Assembly: GCA_035934555.1 (NCBI GenBank)
Contig: DASYXT010000039.1
Span: forward strand, 124,001-188,000
Source: DASYXT01 sp035934555
GTDB lineage: Bacteria; Verrucomicrobiota; Verrucomicrobiia; Limisphaerales; UBA8199
Length of the DNA stretch: 64,000 nt
Direction: 5' to 3'
Positions 9,603-18,493 of the stretch are shown here, in pieces. Each line of letters begins with the position of its first letter. The stretch's first letter is position 1. The notes beneath the pieces are model-generated. The model saw nothing but the letters and a program-made list of their open reading frames with translations. It did not search any database and had not been told where the DNA came from. Both the position numbers and the translations under genes were made by a program.

Positions 9603-10529
9603 TCACTCATTCCCGACAAACGGATACGCCTTGGTCAGGAAGCCCACATCGTGGATCGTCGCGGCGGCGCTGGGGATATTGGCGTATTTGTTCGGGTCCA
9701 TGCTGCCGGCATAGGCGACGGTCGCCGGATCCAACCAGCGGCGGGCCGACGCATGCCCATCGGTCCAGCTAAAGCTGCTGGAGCTGACATGGAAAACCGC
9801 GGGTGAATCCACGAGCGTGCTGCCAGCCCAATTATTAAGCGCCGAACCGTTTATGCCCATGACCCAAGTGCCCCAGTTCTCATCTCGGGGGTCGTTCTCC
9901 TCGACGAAAAGAAGTTTTTCGCTCGGATGCAACAGTTGCGTGCGTTTAGTGAGGATCTCGTTCTGCTGAGGATGTGCGGCCCAGGACTGGCCATTGAGCC
10001 CGGTAACTCCGGCGACGCTCCCGTAGGCGAAACCATGCCCGACGCCGCGGCGATACCGCTGGTCGCCCGGGCAATGAATGGCGCCGGCAGTCTTCAGATA
10101 AGGGCCGAACGCGCCCTGCCGGACGCATTCATTCATGAGCAGGATGGCATAGGCTTGAGGGTCCAACGTGCCCCGCGCCGGCACAACCGGCAGGGTGCTG
10201 GCATAATAAGCGGTTGCAGGCTGATAACGCCACGGGTGCTGCATCTGGCCAGGGATGTTGGCGTTGTCGAAATTATTCATGTTTACCATCAGGTCCTGGT
10301 TTTCGTCAGCATACATGGTCCAGGCGAGGCCCAGTTCCTTGTGGTTGTTGATGCAAGCGGCAATGGAAGCCTTCTGTTTGGCTTTGCTCAAAGCCGGCAG
10401 GAGCATGGCCGCAAGAATCGCGATGATGGCAATCACCACCAGCAGCTCGATCAATGTGAATGCCGTCCGAGCCAAACCGGGGTTCGGGAAAGTGGCCGGG
10501 CCGTGAGTCCTGGACTTTATTTTTGGCAT
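9603..10529 (-). CDS. Pseudopilin-like prepilin protein (H-X9-DG type)
   Basis: A 308-residue protein with a type IV prepilin-like leader: the short basic N-terminus is followed by FTLIELLVVIAIIAILAAML, where cleavage before Phe and N-methylation are expected. The globular part carries CINNHKELGLAWTMYADEN and, near the C-terminus, FSWTDGHASARRW, the H-X9-DG pattern found in very large paralogous families of Planctomycetes and Verrucomicrobia. These proteins are presumed to be exported through a type II secretion/pilus-like machinery; their individual functions are unknown. No secretion genes adjoin it. The ATG at 10529 leaves a leader of about 25 residues. Confidence 0.85.
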   Translation of the reverse strand: MPKIKSRTHGPATFPNPGLARTAFTLIELLVVIAIIAILAAMLLPALSKAKQKASIAACINNHKELGLAWTMYADENQDLMVNMNNFDNANIPGQMQHPWRYQPATAYYASTLPVVPARGTLDPQAYAILLMNECVRQGAFGPYLKTAGAIHCPGDQRYRRGVGHGFAYGSVAGVTGLNGQSWAAHPQQNEILTKRTQLLHPSEKLLFVEENDPRDENWGTWVMGINGSALNNWAGSTLVDSPAVFHVSSSSFSWTDGHASARRWLDPATVAYAGSMDPNKYANIPSAAATIHDVGFLTKAYPFVGNE

Positions 10530-10606
10530 GCGCGCGAGGGTTTAATTAAACATTCTTGCCCGACACTTGCTGTTCCAAACCTTGGGTAGTGGCAGGACCA
10601 TACGCC

Positions 10607-10888
10607 TTAGTGGCTTCCATGGCAAACCGTATTTTGGGCTGTTCTGGGAATCAAAACGATCGCGACGCCCTGGCCTGCCAGCGGTAAGTCGAAGGTTGCG
10701 AGATGCGGCTCGCGGTGAATGAGGCGGTCGCTGGCGTCGCCAATGTACTCCAGGAATTGGATTTGTTGCTGCGGTTGGAGCTGAGTGCCGCGTGCTGGTC
10801 GGTTGTATGCGTGAATGATTGGCAAGTGAAGGTGCTGGGGGTCAACGGGGGAGCGTAGAGCGTCGAGCGACGGGGGCACTCTCACCAT
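10607..10888 (-). other. Small unassigned ORF in the 10530-10991 gap, possible 3' gene remnant
   Basis: A 93-residue frame lies in a 460-bp stretch otherwise without genes. Its central part (LEYIGDASDRL, HREPHLATFDLP, VAIVLIP) reads like the C-terminal beta-sandwich of a larger carbohydrate-active or secreted enzyme, but I cannot name a family. A stop codon lies three codons upstream of its ATG, so it is not simply the end of a longer intact frame. No ribosome-binding site is evident. It may be a degraded remnant or a chance frame. The rest of the gap shows nothing I can identify. Confidence 0.3.
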
Positions 10889-10991
10889 AAATTGTCATTT
10901 TCCCGAGCAAAATCCGGGGAGCCAAAGCGCACCCGCGACGATAAACTGCTGGGTAGCATCGAGAACACTAACAATCAACCGCGGGAAAAGC

Positions 10992-11753
10992 ATGAAAACT
11001 GGAATTCTCATCGCGTTTGCAGGGATGGTTGCGGCTCAGGTGCAGGCTCAGAGCATCCTGTTCGATTTTAACAACGCTCCGGTCTATACACCCTTGCCCA
11101 TCTCACTCACCGTCGGAGGCGTCACGGCTCATTTCTCCGCCACCGGCGGGGGCTATTCCATCCAGAGCGTTACGACGGCCACGGTTGTGCCAGTCGGGTT
11201 TACCGGCAACTTCATTTTTCCAAGCACCATCTATGCCTCCGACCTTTTGGTCTCCTTTTCGACAAACCTGACCCAGTTCTCCATCCAGTACGCGCCGGAG
11301 GAACTCGCGTGCGATTCCTCGGCGACCATGCGGGTCACCGCCTACCTTGGCAATACGTTCGTAGGCACGGCGACCACCAATGCCGTTGCGGGAACGTGGC
11401 CCGTCCAAACGCTCGGTTTTGAGTCTGGCCAGCAATTCAATAACGTCGTGGTCCACTACGACGCGGCGCCGGTCACCGGCGGAGATTATGGCCCCATCTT
11501 TATCGCGGATAACATGAGCATAACCCCGATACCCCCGCCCATCGTGCTTGACCAACCTGTGCGCTTGCCCAACGGCGCGTTTCAGTTGACGTTCACAGCC
11601 GGGCTCGGAGGCACCTTCATCGTGCTTGCTTCCACTAATCTTACTTCCTCTTCCTGGACCCCGCTGGGAACCGCAACCGAAACTTCCCCTGGCCAGTACC
11701 AGTTCACCGACACCGGAGCGATTAATCCATCGAAGTTCTATCGCGTGCGGTAA
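10992..11753 (+). CDS. Secreted beta-rich protein of unknown function
   Basis: A 253-residue protein with an N-terminal signal peptide (MKTGILIAFAGMVAAQVQAQ, cleavage after AQAQ-like site). The mature part begins ILFDFNNAP and contains DLLVSFSTNLTQFSIQYAPE and FIADNMSITPIPPP, a layout like the carbohydrate-binding or PEP-CTERM-associated beta-sandwich proteins of this phylum. The last 60 residues (STNLTSSSWTPLGTA, FYRVR end) are the same kind of short C-terminal domain seen on other exported proteins in this window. A purine-rich stretch (gcgggaaaag) precedes the ATG. There is no catalytic motif and no assigned function. Confidence 0.75.
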   Translation: MKTGILIAFAGMVAAQVQAQSILFDFNNAPVYTPLPISLTVGGVTAHFSATGGGYSIQSVTTATVVPVGFTGNFIFPSTIYASDLLVSFSTNLTQFSIQYAPEELACDSSATMRVTAYLGNTFVGTATTNAVAGTWPVQTLGFESGQQFNNVVVHYDAAPVTGGDYGPIFIADNMSITPIPPPIVLDQPVRLPNGAFQLTFTAGLGGTFIVLASTNLTSSSWTPLGTATETSPGQYQFTDTGAINPSKFYRVR

Positions 11754-11831
11754 ACAAACCTGAAAGGGGGCTCTCCGGCATCCAATTCGCTGATTGCTTT
11801 CCGGGCGTGGACCGGGAAAATTCCAGCACGC

Positions 11832-12896
11832 ATGAGCCTTACAAAATCCCAGCCACTCCGTTTCGGTCTCCTGAGCTTTACCGCGATGGCGCTAATTGCA
11901 GCAGCAGCGAAAGGCGCGGAACCGAACGCCAAAGCCCCGGGCGCGCCCGGGAACGGTGAGTTTCAAATAGGTCCGGATTACTCCACCGACCCCGCTCTCA
12001 CCGACCAGGGCAATCCCAAGGGAAAAGCCTTTGAGTTTTCGCTGCCGCTGGCCGAGAGCCGGATTTTTCGCGGCGACGATGCGACTTTGCAGCCGGAAAA
12101 GAAGCCGGTGCGCAAAGAGCGCAAGGTTTTCGTGTATGTGCCGGCGGCCTATAAAGATGGCAGCCAGGCCCCGCTCCTGATCATCCACGACGGCCCCGGC
12201 CAACTTGCGCTGGTGAAGAACGCGCTCGACAACCTGACCATCTCCCAGCAGCCGGAACGTCGCCTACCCGCATTCGTTGCCATTGCGGTCCAGAACGGTG
12301 GGAACGACGGCAAGAAAAGCGAGCGGGGACTGGAGTACGACACCTTATCCGATCGGCTCGCCAGGTTTATCAACGACGAGGTGCTGCCCTCGGTGCTAAG
12401 CAACGCCGACATCAAAGCCGCTTACCCACATCTGGCATTTACCAAAGACCCCTGGGGCCGCGCGGTTATGGGGTGCAGCTCGGGCGGCGTCGCAGCGTTC
12501 ACCATGGGTTGGTTTCGCCCCGACCTGTTCCGCCGCGTGATTGCGTATTCAGGCACCTTCGTTGCCCAGCAGGACGAAGACAGTCCGGAAGCACAAAAGT
12601 ATCCATTCGGGGCCTGGGAATACCATTCCGGCATGAAACTGATTATGAATAGCGAAAAGAAGCCGCTGCGGATTTTTACGCATGTATCTGAAAAGGACCT
12701 GCGCGCCGGCGATCCCGAGGAGACCCATCATAACTGGGTTATGGCCGGCCGGCGGATGGCGGAGGCCCTCGAGGCCAAGGGCTACCCACACCGCTTCGTT
12801 TTCAGCCTAGGAACCGGCCATTGCGACCGGCGCGTGTTCGAGCAAACGCTGGCTGACACGCTGGTTTGGATTTGGCAGGGGTACCAGCCGCAATGA
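11832..12896 (+). CDS. Exported alpha/beta-hydrolase esterase (enterochelin-esterase/EstD-like)
   Basis: A 354-residue protein with a hydrophobic N-terminal signal (about residues 10-30). The fold pattern is that of the esterase D family: KVFVYVPAAYKDG, an oxyanion region LLIIHDGPG, the nucleophile elbow GCSSGGVAAF (Ser), and a C-terminal GTGHCDRRVF supplying His. Members act on acyl or carbohydrate esters, so a periplasmic or secreted esterase is likely; the substrate cannot be inferred. The gene stands alone and converges on the dehydrogenase gene that follows. Confidence 0.8.
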   Translation: MSLTKSQPLRFGLLSFTAMALIAAAAKGAEPNAKAPGAPGNGEFQIGPDYSTDPALTDQGNPKGKAFEFSLPLAESRIFRGDDATLQPEKKPVRKERKVFVYVPAAYKDGSQAPLLIIHDGPGQLALVKNALDNLTISQQPERRLPAFVAIAVQNGGNDGKKSERGLEYDTLSDRLARFINDEVLPSVLSNADIKAAYPHLAFTKDPWGRAVMGCSSGGVAAFTMGWFRPDLFRRVIAYSGTFVAQQDEDSPEAQKYPFGAWEYHSGMKLIMNSEKKPLRIFTHVSEKDLRAGDPEETHHNWVMAGRRMAEALEAKGYPHRFVFSLGTGHCDRRVFEQTLADTLVWIWQGYQPQ

Positions 12897-12986
12897 CCCG
12901 CTCATCATGTTACCGGGTCGCTAAGAGTTTCCTACCGGCTTATAACCGGTCGGACCTTCAAAATCCGCTCGTGTCTCGTCCGGTGG

Positions 12987-14750
12987 TCAGTTCTGCGCAA
13001 ACTTGTCTGGGTTATAGGCGACACGCCAGATCGTGCCGTTGCCGTCTTCGGTGATCAACAACGCGCCGTCGTGCGCCACCGTTACTCCTACCGGCCGGCC
13101 CCACACACTTTGGTTATCAACGACAAAACCCGTCAGGAAATCATCATACTGTCCCGTCGGCACACCATGCTTCAGCAGCACGCGGATAATTTTGTAACCG
13201 GTGCGAATGGTGCGGTTCCACGACCCATGCAGCGCCACAAAAGCGTCGCCGCGATAATCGGCCGGAAACGCCGCCACACCCGAACTGGCGGTGTAAAAGG
13301 TCATCTGCAGCGAGGCCGAATGTGACGCTTCGAGCACGTCGGGCACAATCGCCTTGCCCGCTAGGTCCGGGCGCTCGCCCGCATGCCGCGGGTCCTCGTG
13401 GTTACCCATGTAATACCACGGCCATCCATAAAAGCCCCCCTGCTTGACTCGCGTCACGTAATCCGGCACCAGGTTGTCACCCAGATCGTCCCGCTCGTTT
13501 GTCGATACCCACAAATCCCCCGTTTCCGGGTTCACCGCCAAACCGACGCCGTTGCGGATGCCGGTGGCAAACGCGCGTATCGGTTGGTGCCCTTCGGGGT
13601 CCGTCACCAAAATTTGCGCGCGGTGCGTCTCAGAACCCCACGCCGCTCCGATGCCGTTCTCCGCCTCCCAGGCTTTGATTTCCTCAGGCGTCTTTTTGCC
13701 CAGGTGCTCAGCGACATTCGAGCCGGACCCCACCGAAATGAACATCCGTTTGCCGTCTTTGGAGAACACCACATCACGGGTCGAGTGCCCGCCGGTGCCG
13801 TCCGCCAGCTTCGGCACAATCACCTCCGGTTCGCCGCTCGCCTTCAAATCTCCGTTACGATACGGAAGTCGCACGACCGAATTATTGTTGGCGACGTATA
13901 TCCACTGCGGGTTGGCTCCCGGCGGATAAAACGAAATCCCGAATGGACGTTGCAGCCCCTCGGCAAAAATCTCGTTCGCCGTCGGAGCGTCCGCGCCGTC
14001 GGCCGTCCGCAGCACGCGAATCCGATTGCGGCCCGTCTCCGCAATGAAGATGTCGCCGTTGGGCGCCGTCCGCACCAGCCGCGGATTGTGCAGGCCTTTG
14101 GCAAAGAGCTTCACCGTGAACCCCGGCGGCACCGCCAGCGTCGCGTTGGTCGGCGCGACCACCACTTGCGGTCCGTTGCCCGCCGACTTTGTCTCATAGG
14201 GTTTGGGCATCTCGGACACTTTGAAATAATGCTGCGCGCCGGGCGCTTGCCGCTGCCAGTCGTTAGGGTCGGTTCCCCCCGCCGTTTCAGGTAGCGCTTC
14301 GTATTTCAGTGTCACCCCTTCCGGAATTCTCAGCGTCCCCAGATAGGCGATCACGTCGGCCCGATTGCGCGGGTCCGCCACCGGTATCGGCATCGTCGTG
14401 CCCGGCACAACTACCATCGGGTTCTCCAAAAATCGGTACAAGGTCGTCGGACCCCACGTCAACCCGGACAGCCGAATGGCCTTGGTGTAATTGAAATGCG
14501 GCAGTGAGCCGGCCGGCCGACCCATCACCCCCACCAGGCTCGGCCCTTGTTTCATCACCACCGTATTGTCGGGCCCCAACTCCGGCGAATGGCACACCGC
14601 GCAACTGATTTGAAAGAAAGCTTTGCCCCGGGCCGCATCGCCCCTAAGCGTGTTTTGGGCGCTCACAGTTCCCGCGGAGAGGGTGGCGGCCAATAAGATG
14701 CCGGGCCCCACTACCCCTTCCAGTAACCTCTGAGATGACATCGTTTGCAT
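12987..14750 (-). CDS. Periplasmic cytochrome c-sorbosone/glucose dehydrogenase fusion
   Basis: A 587-residue exported protein. After a signal peptide (ending near VSAQ), residues about 35-150 are a class I cytochrome c domain with the heme motif CAVCH and an axial Met in TTMPIPVADP. Residues about 200-585 form the six-bladed propeller of the sorbosone/aldose sugar dehydrogenase family (FAKGLHNPRLVRTAPNGDIF, ETGRNRIRVL, GTGGHSTRDVVFS, LHGSWNRT). Such enzymes are typically PQQ-dependent periplasmic dehydrogenases; the fused cytochrome would accept the electrons. It is transcribed away from the hydrogenase operon, separated from it by a 236-bp divergent intergenic region. Confidence 0.85.
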   Translation of the reverse strand: MQTMSSQRLLEGVVGPGILLAATLSAGTVSAQNTLRGDAARGKAFFQISCAVCHSPELGPDNTVVMKQGPSLVGVMGRPAGSLPHFNYTKAIRLSGLTWGPTTLYRFLENPMVVVPGTTMPIPVADPRNRADVIAYLGTLRIPEGVTLKYEALPETAGGTDPNDWQRQAPGAQHYFKVSEMPKPYETKSAGNGPQVVVAPTNATLAVPPGFTVKLFAKGLHNPRLVRTAPNGDIFIAETGRNRIRVLRTADGADAPTANEIFAEGLQRPFGISFYPPGANPQWIYVANNNSVVRLPYRNGDLKASGEPEVIVPKLADGTGGHSTRDVVFSKDGKRMFISVGSGSNVAEHLGKKTPEEIKAWEAENGIGAAWGSETHRAQILVTDPEGHQPIRAFATGIRNGVGLAVNPETGDLWVSTNERDDLGDNLVPDYVTRVKQGGFYGWPWYYMGNHEDPRHAGERPDLAGKAIVPDVLEASHSASLQMTFYTASSGVAAFPADYRGDAFVALHGSWNRTIRTGYKIIRVLLKHGVPTGQYDDFLTGFVVDNQSVWGRPVGVTVAHDGALLITEDGNGTIWRVAYNPDKFAQN

Positions 14751-14924
14751 GATTTACTTTTCTTGCTCGGGTTCGGACAAAATATACCTGTCGCCGAAAA
14801 TAGCCCAACGAACCAATACGGCAAGCTCGGTTCAATGCTGAACCGAAATTCCATCGTCCCATTATTCCATTTCCCACCTTCCTTGCTTGGGCGAACACCC
14901 CATTTATGCGGGTTTAATATGTCC

Positions 14925-14930
14925 TATAAT
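14925..14930 (+). promoter_or_regulatory. Candidate -10 box of the hydrogenase operon
   Basis: A perfect TATAAT lies 57 bp upstream of the first operon gene, in an AT-rich patch within an otherwise GC-rich region. No good -35 hexamer is visible at 17 bp spacing (the bases there are atttat), so an activator or another sigma factor may be involved. No other convincing promoter precedes the 14987-24264 gene run. Confidence 0.35.
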
Positions 14931-14986
14931 AACTACACTTTGAGCACTCATTCGGCCCACCGACAGGGACCCAAAGGAAGGAGCGC

Positions 14987-15184
14987 ATGATGAGTTGGAC
15001 TAAACGACCGCCAGAGCCCGTTCATATTAAGGGAACAAAGAAGGGCGAGGAATATACCCTCGAACACGGAAAGGAACCCGGTCGCGGCGGGCGCCAATAC
15101 CGCATGGCCCGCGATTCGACCAGCATCAACCCCTCTCAGCACGAGCCGATTCATCCGGCGATGCCGAGCCTTCCGCCGGCCTGA
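14987..15184 (+). CDS. Small conserved-looking protein, first gene of the hydrogenase operon
   Basis: A 65-residue hydrophilic, basic protein with no signal, membrane segment or cysteine. It has a strong ribosome-binding site (aaggaaggag, 6 bp before the ATG). The C-terminal part ARDSTSINPSQHEPIHP AMPSLPPA is proline-rich and looks conserved rather than random. I do not recognise a named domain. Its position as promoter-proximal gene, 35 bp before the DUF5947 gene, implies a role linked to the hydrogenase, perhaps as an assembly partner; this is inference from context only. Confidence 0.7.
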   Translation: MMSWTKRPPEPVHIKGTKKGEEYTLEHGKEPGRGGRQYRMARDSTSINPSQHEPIHPAMPSLPPA

Positions 15185-15219
15185 GTTCGTCTCAGGTCGC
15201 CAACGCGTCGAGACTGCCT

Positions 15220-15855
15220 ATGAATGGAACCGCTTTGTCGGGCGCCGGCAACCCCTTGACGGTGTTGCGCCGGCTGGCCAAGCCCCGGGCGCAAGGCGAG
15301 GCGTGCGAGTTCTGCAGCCTCGATTTGCAGCCGGGTCACCGGCATCTGGTCGAAGTGGCCACGCGTAAAATATCCTGCGTGTGCGATGCCTGTGGCGTCG
15401 TCTTTCAGAATGCCGTCGGCCGCTGGAAGGTGGTACCGCGAGATGCGCGCTGGCTCAGCGATTTTCAGCTCACCGACCCGCAATGGGAAGCGCTGGGCTT
15501 GCCCATTCAAATGGCGTTTTTCTTTCAGAGCACGCCGGCCAAACGGATCGTCGCGATGTATCCCAGCCCGGGCGGCCCGACCGAATCCCTGCTGCCGCTC
15601 TCGAGTTGGGACGCTCTGGTCCAGGCCAATCCGTGCCTGGCCCGTTTGGAACCCGACGTGGAAGCTCTATTGGCTAATCGGTTGGGAAATAAACGCGAAT
15701 ACTACATCGCGCCGCTGGACATCTGCTACGAGTTGGTCGGGCTCATCCGCTTGCATTGGCGCGGGTTCTCCGGCGGGGACCGCGTTTGGGAAGAAATCGA
15801 GAAGTTCTTCGTCAGGTTGCGGGACAACGCGTTACCCGGGGCCCTCCATGCCTGA
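15220..15855 (+). CDS. DUF5947 family protein, cysteine-motif hydrogenase accessory protein
   Basis: A 211-residue soluble protein matching DUF5947, a family typically encoded beside group 1h hydrogenases. N-terminal cysteines Cys29 and Cys32 (CEFC) plus Cys53, Cys55 and Cys58 (CVCDAC) could form a zinc or rubredoxin-like iron site. The C-terminal block YELVGLIRLHWRGFSGGD VW is the family hallmark. The biochemical role is unknown; an electron-transfer or cofactor-assembly role is possible from the cysteines. The stop overlaps the start of the DUF6084 gene by 8 bp, indicating translational coupling. Confidence 0.8.
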   Translation: MNGTALSGAGNPLTVLRRLAKPRAQGEACEFCSLDLQPGHRHLVEVATRKISCVCDACGVVFQNAVGRWKVVPRDARWLSDFQLTDPQWEALGLPIQMAFFFQSTPAKRIVAMYPSPGGPTESLLPLSSWDALVQANPCLARLEPDVEALLANRLGNKREYYIAPLDICYELVGLIRLHWRGFSGGDRVWEEIEKFFVRLRDNALPGALHA

Positions 15856-16543
15856 ATTAAAAATTGAGATAACGGGAGTCGAACCGCTGGCGCATAGCCT
15901 GACGCCGTTGTTGCAATTCAAACTGCGGATCACCGCCGGCTCCGCCGAGGCCGTCGCCGGTCTGCTGCTCAACGCCCAAATTCAGCTCCAGTGCCCCCAG
16001 CGGTCCTACACCGCAGAGGAGAAAGCGCGCCTCATCGAGTTGTTCGGCCCGCCAGAGCGTTGGGGGCAGACCTTGCGCAACCGGCTTTGGGCGCTTGCCA
16101 ACACCAACCTGGGCCCGTTCACCGGCAGCGTCGAGGCCAGTCTCACGGTGCCCTGCACTTATGATCTGAACCTGGCAGCCGCCAAATACCTGTATGCGCT
16201 GGAAGGCGGAGAAGTATCGCTGCTGTTTTTGTTCACCGGCTCGGTGTTCTACCTCACCGCGGATGGCCGCCTGCAAGTCGAACGGATTTCCTGGGATAGC
16301 GAGGCGGTTTTTGTTCTGCCGCTGGTGGCCTGGCGCACCGCCCTGGAAGCGCATTATCCGAACAGCGCGTGGCTAACGCTGCGCCGCGAAGTCTTTGATC
16401 GGCTTTGCGAGTACAAGCGCCGCCAAACGATCGTAACCTGGGAAGAAACGATAAACCGCCTGCTGGAGCAAGCCGAGTTGGCACCCGCCGTGCCGGCAGT
16501 GCTCCAGCCAACCCCGCCCATCGCCGAGGAGGTGCCTGCATGA
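15848..16543 (+). CDS. DUF6084 family hydrogenase-associated protein
   Basis: A 231-residue protein resembling DUF6084, another family found with actinobacterial-type hydrogenases. It opens PELKIEITGVEPLAHSLTPL and has the characteristic block LLNAQIQLQCPQRSYTAEEK followed by LFGPPERWGQTLR. The predicted beta-rich N-terminal half is followed by a helical end. No signal or membrane helix is seen. The start at 15848 overlaps the preceding stop, and the gene's own stop overlaps the next ATG (ATGA), so it is tightly coupled to both neighbours. Function is unknown beyond the genomic association. Confidence 0.75.
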   Translation: MPELKIEITGVEPLAHSLTPLLQFKLRITAGSAEAVAGLLLNAQIQLQCPQRSYTAEEKARLIELFGPPERWGQTLRNRLWALANTNLGPFTGSVEASLTVPCTYDLNLAAAKYLYALEGGEVSLLFLFTGSVFYLTADGRLQVERISWDSEAVFVLPLVAWRTALEAHYPNSAWLTLRREVFDRLCEYKRRQTIVTWEETINRLLEQAELAPAVPAVLQPTPPIAEEVPA

Positions 16544-17964
16544 ATTCCGAACTGCTGGAGAAAATCATCGAGGCCGTTCTTTACGAGGGCTATATCCTGT
16601 ATCCCTACCGGCCCTCAGCGAACAAGAACCGCCGCGGCAGGTTCACTTTCGGACGAGTTTACCCCGAGGCGTTCAGCCGCGCCCAAAACGGCGCCGAGTC
16701 CTGCCTCATCCAGACCGAGTGTCTCGTCGAGGGGCGGACCGCCCCGATTCTCAATGTAAGCGTGCGGTTTCTCCAACCCACTTCGCGCCAGATCGGCGTC
16801 TTTCCTGAACCACTGCACAAGTGGAACGGCGTGCGCCCGCCGTTCACCGTGGTGCCGGAGTTGCGCGTCGGCGATGACCTGTTTCAGACCTGGATGGAAG
16901 CTGTGGAACGGAAGATCGAGGCGCCGCCGCTCGAATTGGCCGCCCTCAACGGGCGTTGGCAGCGCGTCGCGTTCGAGTTTCCTTGCGCCTGGAACCTGGA
17001 ACCGATTTGGGACCGTGGCCAGGTGGTGGGCGCGATCCGGCGCAGCCAGGATAACCTGCGCGGCACGATTGAGATGGGGGCTCAGCCGCTGGGCACCAGC
17101 GCGTACAAGGTTACCGTTCGCATTTTGAACCATTCGCCCGTGCCTCCCGATTGTACTGATTCCGAGAGTGTGCTGCTGCGCATCTTCGCTTCCACTCATA
17201 CCGTGTTACACGTCCAGGACGGGCAATTCGTCTCCTTGCTCGACCCCACACCAGCCTACAAACCCGCCGCCGACGCGTGCCGCAATCTCGGCACCTGGCC
17301 GGTCCTGGTTGGCAATGAATTACAGGCGGAACGGGATACGATGCTTTCTTCACCCATCATTCTGTATGATTACCCGAGGCTTGCGCCTGAGAGCGCCGGG
17401 CCTTTGTTCGACGGCACCGAAATCGATGAGTTGCTCACCCTCCGCATCCTGACCCTTACCGACCGTGAAAAGAGCGAGATGCGACATGTGGACGAGCAGG
17501 CGCGGCGTTTGCTCGAACGAACCGAACGCCTCCCCGATGATGACCTGCTGAAAATGCATGGCACCATCCGCGCCGGCGAAGCCGATACGGCCACGGCCTG
17601 CCCTCATCCGTGCGAGCCAGTCTCCGAACCCGCGGGCGCTCCCATTGATTTTGATGATTTCTTTGGGCCCAGTACCCGATTGCAGGGCGTTTCCGTTAAG
17701 GGCGTGTACCTGCGCGCCGGTGACCGCATTCGCCTGTGCCCAAAAGGGCGCGCGGATGCGATTGATATGATGCTGGCTGGCCAGGTCGGGATCATCGAAG
17801 CGGTTGAACAAGACCTCGAGCGCCGGGTGCACCTGGCCATTGTTCTGGAAAACGATCCCGGGAAAGACCTCGGCATGTTGCGCCAACCGGGTCACCGGTT
17901 CTTCTATGGGGTCGATGAAGTCGAACCCATCGCGGCGCCCGCGACTGGAGGAGTTGAGCGATGA
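16540..17964 (+). CDS. Uncharacterised 474-aa hydrogenase-cluster protein
   Basis: A soluble protein beginning MNSELLEKIIEAVLYEGYIL; the ATG at 16540 overlaps the previous stop (ATGA) and is preferred to longer in-frame starts. The first 340 residues are mixed alpha/beta with FTFGRVYPEAFSR and SPIILYDYPRLAPES blocks. A helical linker follows (about 345-380). The last 90 residues (GVYLRAGDRIRLCPKG, AGQVGIIEAVEQD, GHRFFYGVDEVEP) look like a small beta-barrel. Similar proteins occur in group 1h hydrogenase clusters, but no function is known to me. Its stop overlaps the protease gene by 4 bp. A maturation or scaffold role is inferred from position alone. Confidence 0.7.
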   Translation: MNSELLEKIIEAVLYEGYILYPYRPSANKNRRGRFTFGRVYPEAFSRAQNGAESCLIQTECLVEGRTAPILNVSVRFLQPTSRQIGVFPEPLHKWNGVRPPFTVVPELRVGDDLFQTWMEAVERKIEAPPLELAALNGRWQRVAFEFPCAWNLEPIWDRGQVVGAIRRSQDNLRGTIEMGAQPLGTSAYKVTVRILNHSPVPPDCTDSESVLLRIFASTHTVLHVQDGQFVSLLDPTPAYKPAADACRNLGTWPVLVGNELQAERDTMLSSPIILYDYPRLAPESAGPLFDGTEIDELLTLRILTLTDREKSEMRHVDEQARRLLERTERLPDDDLLKMHGTIRAGEADTATACPHPCEPVSEPAGAPIDFDDFFGPSTRLQGVSVKGVYLRAGDRIRLCPKGRADAIDMMLAGQVGIIEAVEQDLERRVHLAIVLENDPGKDLGMLRQPGHRFFYGVDEVEPIAAPATGGVER

Positions 17965-18482
17965 GTTACGCGCGCATTCTCATTGCCGGCATCGGCAACA
18001 TTTTTCTGGGCGACGATGCCTTTGGCGTGGAGGTCGCCAGTGAGTTACTGCGCCGCTCGTTGCCGCCTGAGGTCGAAGTGCGCGACTTTGGCATTCGCAG
18101 CTATGACCTGGCATTTGCCATCGCTGATGGCTACGAAATCCTCATCCTGGTGGACGCCACCCAGCGAGGGCAATCGCCCGGCACGCTTTACCTCATCGAA
18201 CCCGACTGCGAGCAACTGCAGGCCCTGCAGAGCGGGCAGGTCGATGCGCACAGGCTGGACCCGGTGCGTGTGTTGCAGCTTGCCGAATCATTTGGCGCGC
18301 GTCCGACTCGTCTGTACCTGGTGGGCTGTGAACCTGGCGACCTGGGCGGTGATGACGGCCGGGTCGGCCTGACCGAACCCGTCCAGGCCGCGGTGCCGCA
18401 GGCCATCGCACGAATCGAAACGCTGGTGGGGGAGCTTATGGGTAGGGAACTGAAAACCAACCGCGGCTTTGCCTCGGTTTGA
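17961..18482 (+). CDS. [NiFe]-hydrogenase maturation endopeptidase (HyaD/HybD family)
   Basis: A 173-residue protease that removes the C-terminal tail of the large subunit once nickel is inserted. It shows the family start ILIAGIGNIFLGDDAFGVEV, the second metal-ligand region ILVDAT, and a following histidine (DAHRLDP), matching the Glu/Asp-Asp-His nickel-sensing triad of HybD. The large subunit encoded nearby has a 34-residue tail beyond its DPCLPCGVH motif, so the substrate is in the same operon. The start overlaps the previous gene by 4 bp. Confidence 0.88.
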   Translation: MSYARILIAGIGNIFLGDDAFGVEVASELLRRSLPPEVEVRDFGIRSYDLAFAIADGYEILILVDATQRGQSPGTLYLIEPDCEQLQALQSGQVDAHRLDPVRVLQLAESFGARPTRLYLVGCEPGDLGGDDGRVGLTEPVQAAVPQAIARIETLVGELMGRELKTNRGFASV

Positions 18483-18493
18483 AAGGAAAAACG

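Noticed and set aside
12934..12950. Possible terminator between the esterase and dehydrogenase genes
   Set aside because: The stem is only 5 bp with a 7-base loop and no U-tract.
15386..15847. Upstream extension of the DUF6084 frame
   Set aside because: The extension translates to Arg/Ser-rich sequence overlapping DUF5947; the domain starts at the ATG at 15848.
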